A DNA stretch of 64,000 nt from Virgibacillus_F flavescens (GTDB lineage Bacteria; Bacillota; Bacilli; Bacillales; Amphibacillaceae), in contig NZ_CP192260.1 in assembly GCF_050574275.1 (NCBI RefSeq), forward strand, positions 2,108,001-2,172,000, in the 5' to 3' direction. The translations under genes were made by a program, and so were the position numbers. The notes below the pieces were generated by a model. The model ran no database searches, was not told the origin of the DNA, and was given only the letters and a program-made list of their open reading frames with translations. Of the stretch, positions 43,498 to 51,691 are shown one piece after another (the first letter of the stretch is position 1; each line of letters starts with the position of its first letter).

Positions 43498-43740
43498 ATG
43501 GGAAGTGAACAAAAGTATTTAGAAAAAAAGCAAAAAGACTATCATACTTTCATCCATACATTATTCATTCTCAGCATTTATTTTTATTTAGGTATAGTGA
43601 TTGATATTTATGGAATACCAAATACAGATCACACAGTTTTTCTTTCTTTTTTGTCAATAATTTCGTTGTCTGCAATTGCATTCTTTGTATTTCGTTATAA
43701 AAAAATTAGACAGAAAATTGATGAGGGTAATCAAACATGA
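43498..43740 (+). CDS. yrhC: YrhC family small membrane protein
   Basis: 80 residues with two membrane helices (about 17-36 and 44-64) and charged ends. It matches the YrhC pattern, including the EKKQKDYHTF N-terminus. Function is unknown. ATG 43498 follows GGGAGG. Its stop codon directly abuts the sigK stop on the other strand, with no terminator between, so the two transcripts probably overlap. Confidence 0.82.
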   Translation: MGSEQKYLEKKQKDYHTFIHTLFILSIYFYLGIVIDIYGIPNTDHTVFLSFLSIISLSAIAFFVFRYKKIRQKIDEGNQT

Positions 43741-44457
43741 TTATCCTTTTTTCCTGTTTGGATTTTCCTGTTTAAAGTATTCATGAAACACCTTCATTAG
43801 TGCTCGTTTTTCAATACGTGAAACATAGCTTCTTGATATATTTAGTTTCTTTGCGATTTCACGCTGCGTCATTTCCTGGTAATTATTTAACCCATAGCGA
43901 AAGATAATGACTTCCTTTTCCCTGTCGTCTAAAATTGTAAAATATTTCTTCATTTTATCTAGTTCCATATGTAATTGAACGTATTCAATTACATCTTCTG
44001 AATCTGCTTCTAATATGTCGATTAAGCTTATTTCATTACCTTCTTTATCTTGACCGATTGGATCATGTAATGAAACGTCCTTTTTCACTTTTTTTAATGC
44101 CCTTAGATGCATAAGTATTTCGTTTTCTATACACCTTGCCGCATACGTAGCAAGTTTTGTTCCTTTGTCTGGAGAAAAGCTTTCAATACCTTTTATTAAC
44201 CCTATAGTACCAATTGAAATTAAATCCTCCATGTCCTCACCAGTATTTTCAAACTTTTTAACTATGTGTGCTACCAGCCGAAGATTATGTTCAATAAGTT
44301 TATTTCTGGCATTTTCGTCGCCAGTTTGCATTTCTTTAATGTATCTGGCTTCATCTTCTGGAGGAAGGGGTTGTGGAAATGCGTGATTCTTCACATAGGA
44401 TACAAAAAAAAGCGTTTCTTTGATTAATAATGCAAGAGCGCTTAAAATACTCGACAA
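43741..44457 (-). CDS. sigK: RNA polymerase sigma-K factor, uninterrupted
   Basis: 238 residues from TTG 44457, eight bases after AGGAGG. A GTG at 44466 lies inside that site. A 20-residue hydrophobic pro-sequence (SSILSALALLIKETLFFVS) precedes YVKNHAFPQPL, the start of mature sigma-K in B. subtilis. Region 2 (NLRLVAHIVKKFENTGEDMEDL, TYAARCIENEILMHLRALKK) and region 4 (TQREIAKKLNISRSYVSRIEKRAL) are complete. No skin element splits the gene. It drives late mother-cell transcription after pro-sequence removal by SpoIVFB. CATATAGAT near 44505 could be a sigma-E -10. Confidence 0.96.
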   Translation of the reverse strand: MSSILSALALLIKETLFFVSYVKNHAFPQPLPPEDEARYIKEMQTGDENARNKLIEHNLRLVAHIVKKFENTGEDMEDLISIGTIGLIKGIESFSPDKGTKLATYAARCIENEILMHLRALKKVKKDVSLHDPIGQDKEGNEISLIDILEADSEDVIEYVQLHMELDKMKKYFTILDDREKEVIIFRYGLNNYQEMTQREIAKKLNISRSYVSRIEKRALMKVFHEYFKQENPNRKKG

Positions 44458-44599
44458 ATTATACACCTCCTGATGTTTTTCTTAGGCTGTGGCCTATAAA
44501 TTATCTATATGTAAAAAGGTGTACTTTCGTGTATGTCCCAAGGAAGTTGTGAAAAGTATTTTGAAGACCTGAGGAAGGTTAGGGGATGTGAGTGCAAAT

Positions 44600-44642
44600 A
44601 AAAAAGCTTGAAGACAAATGAGGAGTTTGTCTTCAAGCTGAA
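44600..44642 (-). terminator. Terminator of the mrp operon
   Basis: The 14-bp stem AGCTTGAAGACAAA / TTTGTCTTCAAGCT with a 7-base loop has a T run on the minus strand, just after mrpG. Confidence 0.92.
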
Positions 44643-44651
44643 TGAATCTTG

Positions 44652-45032
44652 TTACTTTTTTTCTAAACTTTCTTTTCGTTGAAAGGATTCTTCATATTCA
44701 TCATTTTTATTGAACGTTAGAGGTTTTACTTCTTTTCGGTGTGCTGCCCTTGAAATCATATGAGCAGATACGGGAGCAGTTAAGAATGTAAAGATAATAG
44801 CCAATAACAGCTTACCGCTAACGAGTCCATGTCCAACATAGAGAAAAATGAATGCTCCGATTAGAATTCCGGCAATTCCGAGTGTAGATGCTTTCGTCGC
44901 TGCATGAAGGCGTGTATATACATCTGGAAATCGAAGAACACCAATAGCTCCTGATAAAATAAAGAATGTGCCTGCTAGTATGAATAAGCTCGTTAATACA
45001 TTTAAGACGATATCAGTCCAAGTTTCGATCAA
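44652..45032 (-). CDS. mrpG: Na+/H+ antiporter subunit MrpG
   Basis: 126 residues from TTG 45032, preceded by AAAAGGGTG. An earlier in-frame start overlaps mrpF by 50 bases. Three membrane helices and the family stretch GVLRFPDVYTRLHAATKASTLG (about 32-53) are present. A charged tail follows. It is a small structural subunit of the Mrp complex and the last gene of the operon. It overlaps mrpF by 20 bases. Confidence 0.93.
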   Translation of the reverse strand: MIETWTDIVLNVLTSLFILAGTFFILSGAIGVLRFPDVYTRLHAATKASTLGIAGILIGAFIFLYVGHGLVSGKLLLAIIFTFLTAPVSAHMISRAAHRKEVKPLTFNKNDEYEESFQRKESLEKK

Positions 45033-45324
45033 TGATAACACCCTTTTCAATAAACTTTGCAATGGCTAGTGTGCCTATGAAGAGCAGAATCGCGATTAAC
45101 AATATAACATCATTAAAGTATGTGGAATTAAGTTTAATTGCGAGTACTGCAGCAAGTCCCATTATTCCCATCCCAATTGTATCCAGACCAACAGCACGAT
45201 CTGCGTTAGTCGGTCCAGCAATAATCCGGTATAATACCAGAACCAATGATAGCGCGATACCAACTATTGCGATGATGGATGAAACGTGAACTAAAGATTC
45301 AGATATGGTTAGAAGTTCGTTCAT
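45013..45324 (-). CDS. mrpF: Na+/H+ antiporter subunit MrpF
   Basis: 103 residues with three membrane helices and the stretch LYRIIAGPTNADRAVGLDTIG (about 31-51) typical of MrpF/MnhF. ATG 45324 overlaps the mrpE stop by 4 bases, which implies coupled translation. Confidence 0.95.
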   Translation of the reverse strand: MNELLTISESLVHVSSIIAIVGIALSLVLVLYRIIAGPTNADRAVGLDTIGMGIMGLAAVLAIKLNSTYFNDVILLIAILLFIGTLAIAKFIEKGVIIDRNLD

Positions 45325-45797
45325 CTTGTTACCTCCATTATTGCTTTTTCAAACGATTCTTTGATCTCTGCAATGGATTCATCGATATCGTCAATATGCA
45401 TAGCGTGTATATAAAGATTTGTATTATCATCTGATATAGCAACAGTTAACGTTCCTGGTGTCAGGGATATTAAATTCGCAAGTAGGGTGATTTCCCAATT
45501 GCTTTTTAATTTTGTTGGTAAGGCAAAGATACCTGGTTCAATATCAAGTTTAGGTTTATAGACCAATTTAACTATATCTATATTTGCTGTTATCAATTCC
45601 TTGATAAATAAGAGAATGAGTTTGATTACTTTCACTATCCTATTCAGGTAAAAAGCATCCGGCACAAACCGATTTAGAAATAACAGCAATAGTATCCCAA
45701 TTATATATCCACCAATAAAACTTGCTGTAGTGTATGTTTCTTGTAAGAACATCCACATTATTGCAATGATTAAATTGATTACAATTTGAAATGTCAT
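45321..45797 (-). CDS. mrpE: Na+/H+ antiporter subunit MrpE
   Basis: 158 residues. N-terminal membrane helices (about 3-45) are followed by the conserved soluble part LISLTPGTLTVAISDDNTNLYIHAMHID (about 109-136). It is a small Mrp subunit needed for assembly. ATG 45797 follows a TAAAGGAG ribosome site within the mrpD end, 7 bases away. Confidence 0.95.
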   Translation of the reverse strand: MTFQIVINLIIAIMWMFLQETYTTASFIGGYIIGILLLLFLNRFVPDAFYLNRIVKVIKLILLFIKELITANIDIVKLVYKPKLDIEPGIFALPTKLKSNWEITLLANLISLTPGTLTVAISDDNTNLYIHAMHIDDIDESIAEIKESFEKAIMEVTR

Positions 45798-45804
45798 AAG
45801 TTTT

Positions 45805-47286
45805 TTACTCCTTTAAAACCGCATCAATATATACTTCTGGATCTAATAAATAAATTGAAATATCTTCTATTGTAGGATAAACAAACTCTGCGCCTATACC
45901 CAGAATAACAGAAAACGATAACAGAAAGATAATAGGTCCTATCAATCCTTTAGTAGATTTTCTTTCAGCTTCATATTTAGGATCTTTTTCTCCCCAGAAC
46001 CCTTGGATGAATATTTTCATTATCGAATACAAAATCAATAGGCTGGAAACTAGTGCGATAATGACTATTGCAACTTCATCAGCTGCAAGTGCACCTTTTA
46101 AGAGCAAAAGTTTCCCTATAAATCCACTGAAAGGTGGTATGCCTGCTAGTATAAATGCAGCAACAAACAACAGCCAGCCTAAAACAGGATAATAATGAAT
46201 GAGTCCATTCATTTTCCGCAAGTCAGAGGTTCCGGCAACATAAACGATAGCCCCAACGATTAGAAATAATGCTGATTTAATAATCATGTCATGTATAAGA
46301 TAGTATACGGAACCACTCATACTATCCTGGTTGAATACACCAATCCCCATTAGGATAAAGCCAATCGCAGGAATAATATTGTACGCCACAATTAATTTTA
46401 TATTATTTGTGGAAAGGGCCCCAATCACTCCGAACAGCATGGATATACCAGCTATCCAAATAAACATTTGATGAGTCATATCTAGCTTGTAAACAAATAT
46501 TAATGAAAAAACTCTAAGAATAGAGTAAATACCAACTTTGGTGAGAAGAGCTCCAAACAATGCAGATATCACCGGATTTGGCACGATATAAGACTTTGGC
46601 ATCCAAAAATACAACGGGAACAATGCAGCTTTTGTTGCAAATACGAAAAAGAAGAGGATACCAATTGTTGTTAAAATTCCCTTCTGATCGACTTCTTGAA
46701 CACGTTCAGCAATATGTGCCATGTTTACTGTACCAACTACTGCATATAAGAATGACACTGCTGTTACAAATAAGATTGAAGAGAAAAGGTTAATCAATAC
46801 ATATTTGATTGATTCGCGGAGCTGAACTTTTCCACCGCCTAAAACAATTAATGCATAGGAAGCCATTAAAAATACTTCGAAAAACACAAACAGGTTGAAT
46901 AGATCCCCTGTAAGGAAAGCACCAGATATTCCAGTTATTAAAAAGAACAAAAATGAATAAAAATAATGTTGTTCTTGCTTCAAACTCATGGAATGCGGCG
47001 CGTAAAAAGCACATGCTGTCGTAATTATATTCGTCGTAAGTACAAGAATAATAGCTAACGGATCTGCTACTAAAATAATTCCGTAGGGCGCTGGCCAGTT
47101 ACCAGTTTCCAGTATAATCGGCCCGTATGTTAGTACCTGCCATGTTATATAGGAAACCACAAGTAAACTTGAAATAGAAAATGCCTTCGTTAATAACCTT
47201 AATAATTTTACTTTTTTAGGGAAGAAGGCCAGAATTATTCCTGCAAATAATGGAATGATGATTGGCAATACTGCTAAATTACTCAT
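45805..47286 (-). CDS. mrpD: Na+/H+ antiporter subunit MrpD
   Basis: 493 residues with about 14 membrane helices, homologous to the proton-pumping subunits NuoM/N of complex I. The family lysine/histidine-containing helices are present, for example FVFATKAALFPLYFWMPKSY near 215-234 and a KLIVAYNIIPAIGFILMG helix near 298. ATG 47286 overlaps mrpC by 8 bases. Confidence 0.96.
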   Translation of the reverse strand: MSNLAVLPIIIPLFAGIILAFFPKKVKLLRLLTKAFSISSLLVVSYITWQVLTYGPIILETGNWPAPYGIILVADPLAIILVLTTNIITTACAFYAPHSMSLKQEQHYFYSFLFFLITGISGAFLTGDLFNLFVFFEVFLMASYALIVLGGGKVQLRESIKYVLINLFSSILFVTAVSFLYAVVGTVNMAHIAERVQEVDQKGILTTIGILFFFVFATKAALFPLYFWMPKSYIVPNPVISALFGALLTKVGIYSILRVFSLIFVYKLDMTHQMFIWIAGISMLFGVIGALSTNNIKLIVAYNIIPAIGFILMGIGVFNQDSMSGSVYYLIHDMIIKSALFLIVGAIVYVAGTSDLRKMNGLIHYYPVLGWLLFVAAFILAGIPPFSGFIGKLLLLKGALAADEVAIVIIALVSSLLILYSIMKIFIQGFWGEKDPKYEAERKSTKGLIGPIIFLLSFSVILGIGAEFVYPTIEDISIYLLDPEVYIDAVLKE

Positions 47287-47617
47287 TTTCGTTACCCCTT
47301 AATTTATCCATGTTGTCTGTTTCATTTTCATTTGCTGTTCTGTAAGCTAATGCTAATAATAGACTTGTTACACCAAAGCTGATAACTATTGAAGTTAATA
47401 TTAAAGCTTGTGGTAATGGATCTGTATAATCTGTAATTCCATCTTTTAAGACAGGGGGCTGTCCGCGTTTTAACTTTCCCATTGTAAGTATAAATAAATG
47501 AGCCCCATGTGATAACAAAGCAGTTCCTATAATGATCCGTAACAGTTGCTTTTGAAGGAGGTTATAGATACCGGTTGCAAATAATATACCAGCCAGAATA
47601 CAAATGATTATTTCCAT
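47279..47617 (-). CDS. mrpC: Na+/H+ antiporter subunit MrpC
   Basis: 112 residues with three helices, a NuoK-like subunit. Family stretch IIGTALLSHGAHLFILTMG (about 29-47) and DPLPQALILTSIVISFGVTS (about 67-86) are clear. ATG 47617 starts immediately after the mrpA stop, so there is no space for the mrpB gene that normally lies here. Confidence 0.95.
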   Translation of the reverse strand: MEIIICILAGILFATGIYNLLQKQLLRIIIGTALLSHGAHLFILTMGKLKRGQPPVLKDGITDYTDPLPQALILTSIVISFGVTSLLLALAYRTANENETDNMDKLRGNENE

Positions 47618-49954
47618 TTACTCCGCCCCCTTATTCCGTTTGATCTTGATGAGACTGAAAATTGCTAATGCAGCAATTCCTAGAACAGTTATCTCAAACA
47701 ATGTATCAAGCCCACGCATATCTACTAAAATAACATTTACAATATTATGACCTCCACCGAGCTTGTACGAGGTTTCAATGAAATACTCAGCTATGGTATC
47801 GAACCAATTACTGCTATGAGCGGAGATACCTATTAGAGTAAGCATCGTACCAAAACCTATAGAGATAATCATGTTTATCAATTTCGTTCTTCTTGAATCT
47901 TTTATAACTTTCAATTTTGGTAAGTGATAAAAACACAATAAAAACAGAGCAACTGTTACCGTTTCAATAACTAACTGAGTTAACGCCAAATCTGGTGCCC
48001 GGTAGATTACAAAAAGAAGCGCAACACCGTATCCGACTACTCCTAATATTAAAATTGCAGCGATATTATTTTTAGCGAAAATAGTTCCAAATGCTGCAAC
48101 TATCATGACCGCTACAACCGATATTTCGATTGTTTCCAGTTCTGCCAGGTTATCAAATTGGATAGTCAGCCCACCAGTAACTGTCATAAAAGCAAATGTA
48201 ACTATTACTGTTGCACTTAGAATAATCGCTAGATAAAGTCTTAATGATCCATTCATGTAAAAATTGGTAATGCTGCTAGAATAGGTATCTACCCTAGAGA
48301 CAGTCGCATCGTACATTTTATTCAGGCTTAGTTTGCCTGGGATAAAGGTATATAGTTTTTCCCATTTTTGACGAGTTAAGAATAACAGAATTCCAGCGCT
48401 AACTACGATAAGTGACATTTGAAAAGCGGGTGAGTCCCATCCGTGCCAAAATTTAACATGATGCAACTCCGCTTTACTGTTGATTGCTTCGGCGGCATGG
48501 ACTAAAAACGTTCCATTAACTATATTTGGGAAAAGACCAATAACGATGACTAACCCCACCAAAGTGATTGGAGAAATTAGCATGCCAATTGGTGCCTCGT
48601 GTGGCTTTTTTGGTAATTTTTTTTCTTTTTTACGTCCTGCAAATATACCGAAAAAGAAGTACATCGAATATACAAATGTGAAAATACTTCCGAAAACCGC
48701 TAGAGCAGGAACAATATCAATTAAAAAGTTTGCGATTACTCCTACATCAGAATGAAGATCCAAACTGGATTCGAAAAATAGTTCTTTACTATAAAATCCG
48801 TTTAAAAATGGCAGTGGAACTCCGGCCATTGAAAATGTACCAAATAACGCTAGTGTAGCCGTAATAGGCATGAACGTAAGTAGTCCCCCTAATTTACGTA
48901 TATCACGTGTTCCGGTTTCATGGTCTACTATACCAGCTACCATGAATAAACTGCCTTTAAATGTTGCGTGATTCAAGATGTGAAAAACTGCAGCAAACAC
49001 GGCAGCTTTTGTACCGAAGCCAAGCATCGCCATGATCATACCAAGCTGACTAATAGTGGAGAACGCGAGAATTGCTTTTAAATCTGTTTGCCTAACAGCC
49101 ATGTATGATCCCCAGCATAATGTCACAATACCAACGATCGTGACAATGATAAAAAACCATTCATAGCTTGAAAATATTGGTGAAAATCTAGCTACTAGAA
49201 ATAAACCAGCCTTAACCATTGTTGCCGAATGAAGGTATGCGCTCACGGGTGTTGGAGCCTCCATTGCGTCGGGTAACCAAATGTGAAAAGGGAATTGAGC
49301 AGATTTAGTAAATGCTCCCATTAAAAGGAACCCAAGTATTAGTGGAAGGTAGGGACTTTCCAAGATGACGTCTTTCTGCGTAATCATTTCTTGAATACTA
49401 GTGGAGTCAGTAATAATAGTAAGTAATATAAAACCACCAAACATACTTAATCCACCTATAATTGTTATCAGCATTGATTTTAAAGCTCCATAACGGGAAC
49501 GTTTATTAAAATGCCAATAACCAATTAGTAAAAAGGAAGAAATGGAAGTTAATTCCCAGAATGTATACAAAACAAAAACATTATCTGATAGGACAACACC
49601 AAGCATACCGGCCATGAACAACATTAAATAAACATAGAAATGACCCAATCGTTCAGTCTTGTCCAAATAATAAATGGAATAGAGCACTACTAAAGCACCA
49701 ATTCCACTGATAAGTAAAACAAAAAGAAGACTTAATCCGTCTAAATACAAATTTAAGTTTATAGATAGAGAAGGTATCCAGTAATAGGTTTGTTTGAATG
49801 GTGAAAACGAAGAACCAATAAATTGAATATAGTAGAGAAATATTGCGAAAGGAATAAAAAATACGAAAATTCCTGTATGTACTTTGTGTTTTACTTTACT
49901 TAAAAATGGAATTAAACAAACAATTAGAAGTGGAAGCAGGACTGTAAAAATCAT
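47618..49954 (-). CDS. mrpA: Na+/H+ antiporter subunit MrpA
   Basis: 778 residues, close to the usual 800. The N-terminal part is NuoL-like with about 14 helices, including LLIGYWHFNKRSRYGALKS and FPFHIWLPDAMEAPTPVSAYLHSATMVKAG (about 222-251). The C-terminal part contains the MbhD/MbhE-type region with YRAPDLALTQLVIETVTV and ends VDMRGLDTLFEITVLGIAAL, the normal MrpA terminus. No MrpB (DUF4040/MnhB) domain is fused. Mrp exchanges cytoplasmic Na+ for protons and supports salt and alkali tolerance. ATG 49954 follows AAGGAGG. A TTGAC-ACA-GTCAA inverted repeat (49971-49983) lies just upstream. Confidence 0.96.
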   Translation of the reverse strand: MIFTVLLPLLIVCLIPFLSKVKHKVHTGIFVFFIPFAIFLYYIQFIGSSFSPFKQTYYWIPSLSINLNLYLDGLSLLFVLLISGIGALVVLYSIYYLDKTERLGHFYVYLMLFMAGMLGVVLSDNVFVLYTFWELTSISSFLLIGYWHFNKRSRYGALKSMLITIIGGLSMFGGFILLTIITDSTSIQEMITQKDVILESPYLPLILGFLLMGAFTKSAQFPFHIWLPDAMEAPTPVSAYLHSATMVKAGLFLVARFSPIFSSYEWFFIIVTIVGIVTLCWGSYMAVRQTDLKAILAFSTISQLGMIMAMLGFGTKAAVFAAVFHILNHATFKGSLFMVAGIVDHETGTRDIRKLGGLLTFMPITATLALFGTFSMAGVPLPFLNGFYSKELFFESSLDLHSDVGVIANFLIDIVPALAVFGSIFTFVYSMYFFFGIFAGRKKEKKLPKKPHEAPIGMLISPITLVGLVIVIGLFPNIVNGTFLVHAAEAINSKAELHHVKFWHGWDSPAFQMSLIVVSAGILLFLTRQKWEKLYTFIPGKLSLNKMYDATVSRVDTYSSSITNFYMNGSLRLYLAIILSATVIVTFAFMTVTGGLTIQFDNLAELETIEISVVAVMIVAAFGTIFAKNNIAAILILGVVGYGVALLFVIYRAPDLALTQLVIETVTVALFLLCFYHLPKLKVIKDSRRTKLINMIISIGFGTMLTLIGISAHSSNWFDTIAEYFIETSYKLGGGHNIVNVILVDMRGLDTLFEITVLGIAALAIFSLIKIKRNKGAE

Positions 49955-49996
49955 CTAATTGGAATCCTCCTTGACTGTGTCAAAATTTATTTTCCT

Positions 49997-50455
49997 AACT
50001 TTCGCAGACTGAAAAATGTAAGTGCTCTTATAATAGTGGATTACGGCTGCATCCGTTGTAGCAGTTGACACAAAATCTGTAACAGCAACGATATTTCCGC
50101 TGGTGGAAGTTGCGCACCTTAGGGCTGCTGGTGAGCCTCCTCGTGCTGCCGCACTAGTCAACTGCCAGCAGCGAAAATCTCTTAAATTAAGAGACGGCTA
50201 TGGAATCATTAGGTGCACACAATTCCAGTGGGTCACAGAAAAAGTGATGGATTGCAAAAAAATATTATTCCACCATATCCTAGCATCTTCGAATATACGG
50301 AGACTCCTCAAAAAAGATAAGCTCTTTTTCTTCGTGCGATGTTTTTTCAGAGAAGCCTTCCTTATCCTGCTTAGAACAGCCCGAGTCTGAAGCTGTGCCC
50401 GCGGAAAGCGAAGTATATTCATTCGTACCACATGAAATATCTATCTGCGGAAGTT
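49997..50455. repeat. Family-2 repeat element, ~460 bp, with inverted ends
   Basis: Ends are AACTTTCGCAGA (49997-50008) and TCTGCGGAAGTT (50444-50455), an 11/12 inverted match. The stretch 50097-50150 (TAGGGCTGCTGGTGAGCCT and beyond) parallels 59955-60000. 50282-50308 is the near-exact complement of 60203-60229. GAGTCTGAAGCTGTGCCCGC (50382-50401) resembles the unit at 60485-60590. No gene with a ribosome site is seen. The stretch 50456-50575 holds nothing I recognise. Confidence 0.7.
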
Positions 50456-50575
50456 GAGTTATTATTATTTAGGGTTAATAGAAGGTAATAGTATTGATAT
50501 CTTATTATTTTAGTTAAACCCAAGTTAAATCATCGCTCAAAAGATAGCTTATCATAACTTGGCTAATGGAAAAAT

Positions 50576-50614
50576 AAAAAACCCTCATCATTCATAAAAA
50601 TGACAAGAGTTTCA
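50576..50614 (-). terminator. sda terminator
   Basis: On the minus strand AAACTCTTGTCATT pairs with AATGATGAGGGTTT (three G-U pairs) around ATGA-type loop bases, followed by a T run. It lies about 20 bases after the sda stop. Confidence 0.8.
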
Positions 50615-50632
50615 AGGCTTTTATAATATATG

Positions 50633-50773
50633 CTAACTGGAGTATTCAAGTTTATGTGATAATCTTCTTTTGTGTATTTCTTTTTCAATCAGAAAAATAA
50701 AGTCAGGGCTAAGCTTCAATTCATGTGCTTTATAATAGGATTCTAATAACAATTCATCAGATAAATGATTCAT
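50633..50773 (-). CDS. sda: Sporulation checkpoint inhibitor Sda
   Basis: 46 residues from ATG 50773, nine bases after AGGAGGGG. The sequence starts MNHLSDELLLESYYKAHELK and closely follows the B. subtilis Sda pattern (LSDELLIESY, DFIELIE, KRR), an antiparallel helical hairpin. Sda binds the sensor kinases KinA and KinB and blocks phosphotransfer to Spo0F, so cells with replication problems do not sporulate. The neighbour yqeG is the same as in B. subtilis. DnaA boxes lie upstream. Confidence 0.93.
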   Translation of the reverse strand: MNHLSDELLLESYYKAHELKLSPDFIFLIEKEIHKRRLSHKLEYSS

Positions 50774-50795
50774 GAATACTGCCCCTCCTAAAATT

Positions 50796-50825
50796 TATAT
50801 ATAACTGAATTCTGTATAATGTAAA
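50796..50825 (-). promoter_or_regulatory. Candidate sda promoter
   Basis: On the minus strand TTTACA (50825-50820) and TATATA (about 50801) are 16-18 bases apart, with the start expected just before the sda ribosome site. Confidence 0.45.
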
Positions 50826-50865
50826 TATAATTTACCATGAATACACTGGCAGGACAAGGTCATAG

Positions 50866-50964
50866 TTATCTACATCCACCTGTAGATAACTTGTGTATAA
50901 AAATGAAAAGATTGTCACTTAAAGCGATTTAAAAGCATTCTTAATGTGTACAAAGTTATCCACA
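50866..50964. promoter_or_regulatory. DnaA-box cluster between sda and yqeG
   Basis: Five 9-mers fit or nearly fit TTATNCACA: TTATCTACA (50866-50874, +), TGTAGATAA (50881-50889, reverse of TTATCTACA), TGTGTATAA (50892-50900, reverse of TTATACACA, perfect), TGTGTACAA (50945-50953, reverse, one mismatch) and TTATCCACA (50956-50964, +, perfect). In B. subtilis DnaA binds upstream of sda and raises its transcription when replication initiates. The same arrangement is seen here. Confidence 0.88.
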
Positions 50965-51074
50965 TTAAGAAAAATAGGGGAATTTGTCGAACGGTTTTTA
51001 CCATACCTTTCGTAATTTCAGTGTTAGCCTTTGTTTTGCAATAAGACATTTTTCGCTAGTAATTCATATATGTG

Positions 51075-51102
51075 TTAAGTTATTATAGGATTAATGTATA
51101 AT
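51075..51102 (+). promoter_or_regulatory. Candidate promoter of the yqeG operon
   Basis: TATAAT (51097-51102) with TTAAGT (51075-51080) 16 bases upstream. The -35 match is weak. Confidence 0.45.
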
Positions 51103-51170
51103 AAACTACTTAATTTAAGCTGAGTAAATGTAAGCTAATAGAAATATGATACATAAATAATGAGGTGTAA

Positions 51171-51689
51171 ATGTTGTTAAAGAATTTTTTGCCTAATGAA
51201 CATGTAAAAGATGTTTTTGAAATATCTCCAGCGACGCTTAAGCAAAAAGGAATTAAAGGTGTTATTACAGATTTGGATAATACATTAGTTGCTTGGGATG
51301 TAAAAAGAGCTACACCTGAAATTATCGAGTGGTTTAAAGAGATGAATGAATATGATATAAAAGTAACGATTATTTCCAATAATAATCAGCAGCGAGTCAG
51401 AATATTTTCAGAACCACTAGAGGCACCTTTTGTATTTAGTGCTAGAAAACCATTGAGTCGTGCATTTAAAACCGCAGCAAAACAAATGAATATTAATAAG
51501 GAAGATATTGTTGTAGTTGGAGACCAATTGCTAACGGATGTACTGGGTGGTAACATCGCGGGTTTCTATACAATTTTAGTTCTTCCTATTGTAGAAACTG
51601 ATGGCAAAATTACACAGTTTAATCGTAAAATAGAGCGCCGTATACTTAATTATATGCGGAGAAAAGGTAAGATAACGTGGGAGGAATAA
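51171..51689 (+). CDS. yqeG: HAD-type phosphatase YqeG
   Basis: 172 residues. HAD motif I is in ITDLDNTLVAWD (about 28-39), motif II in IISNNN, and motif III/IV in VVGDQLLTDVLGGNIAG (about 114-130). It is a YqeG-family phosphatase whose bacterial substrate is unsettled; related eukaryotic enzymes include the mitochondrial phosphatidylglycerophosphatase. ATG 51171 follows GAGGTG. It is the first gene of a tight operon through yqeM. Confidence 0.93.
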   Translation: MLLKNFLPNEHVKDVFEISPATLKQKGIKGVITDLDNTLVAWDVKRATPEIIEWFKEMNEYDIKVTIISNNNQQRVRIFSEPLEAPFVFSARKPLSRAFKTAAKQMNINKEDIVVVGDQLLTDVLGGNIAGFYTILVLPIVETDGKITQFNRKIERRILNYMRRKGKITWEE

Positions 51690-51691
51690 AT

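Noticed and set aside
50103..50431. Open frames within the repeat block between mrpA and sda
   Set aside because: They run through repeat sequence shared with noncoding blocks elsewhere in the window and have no plausible ribosome site or domain.
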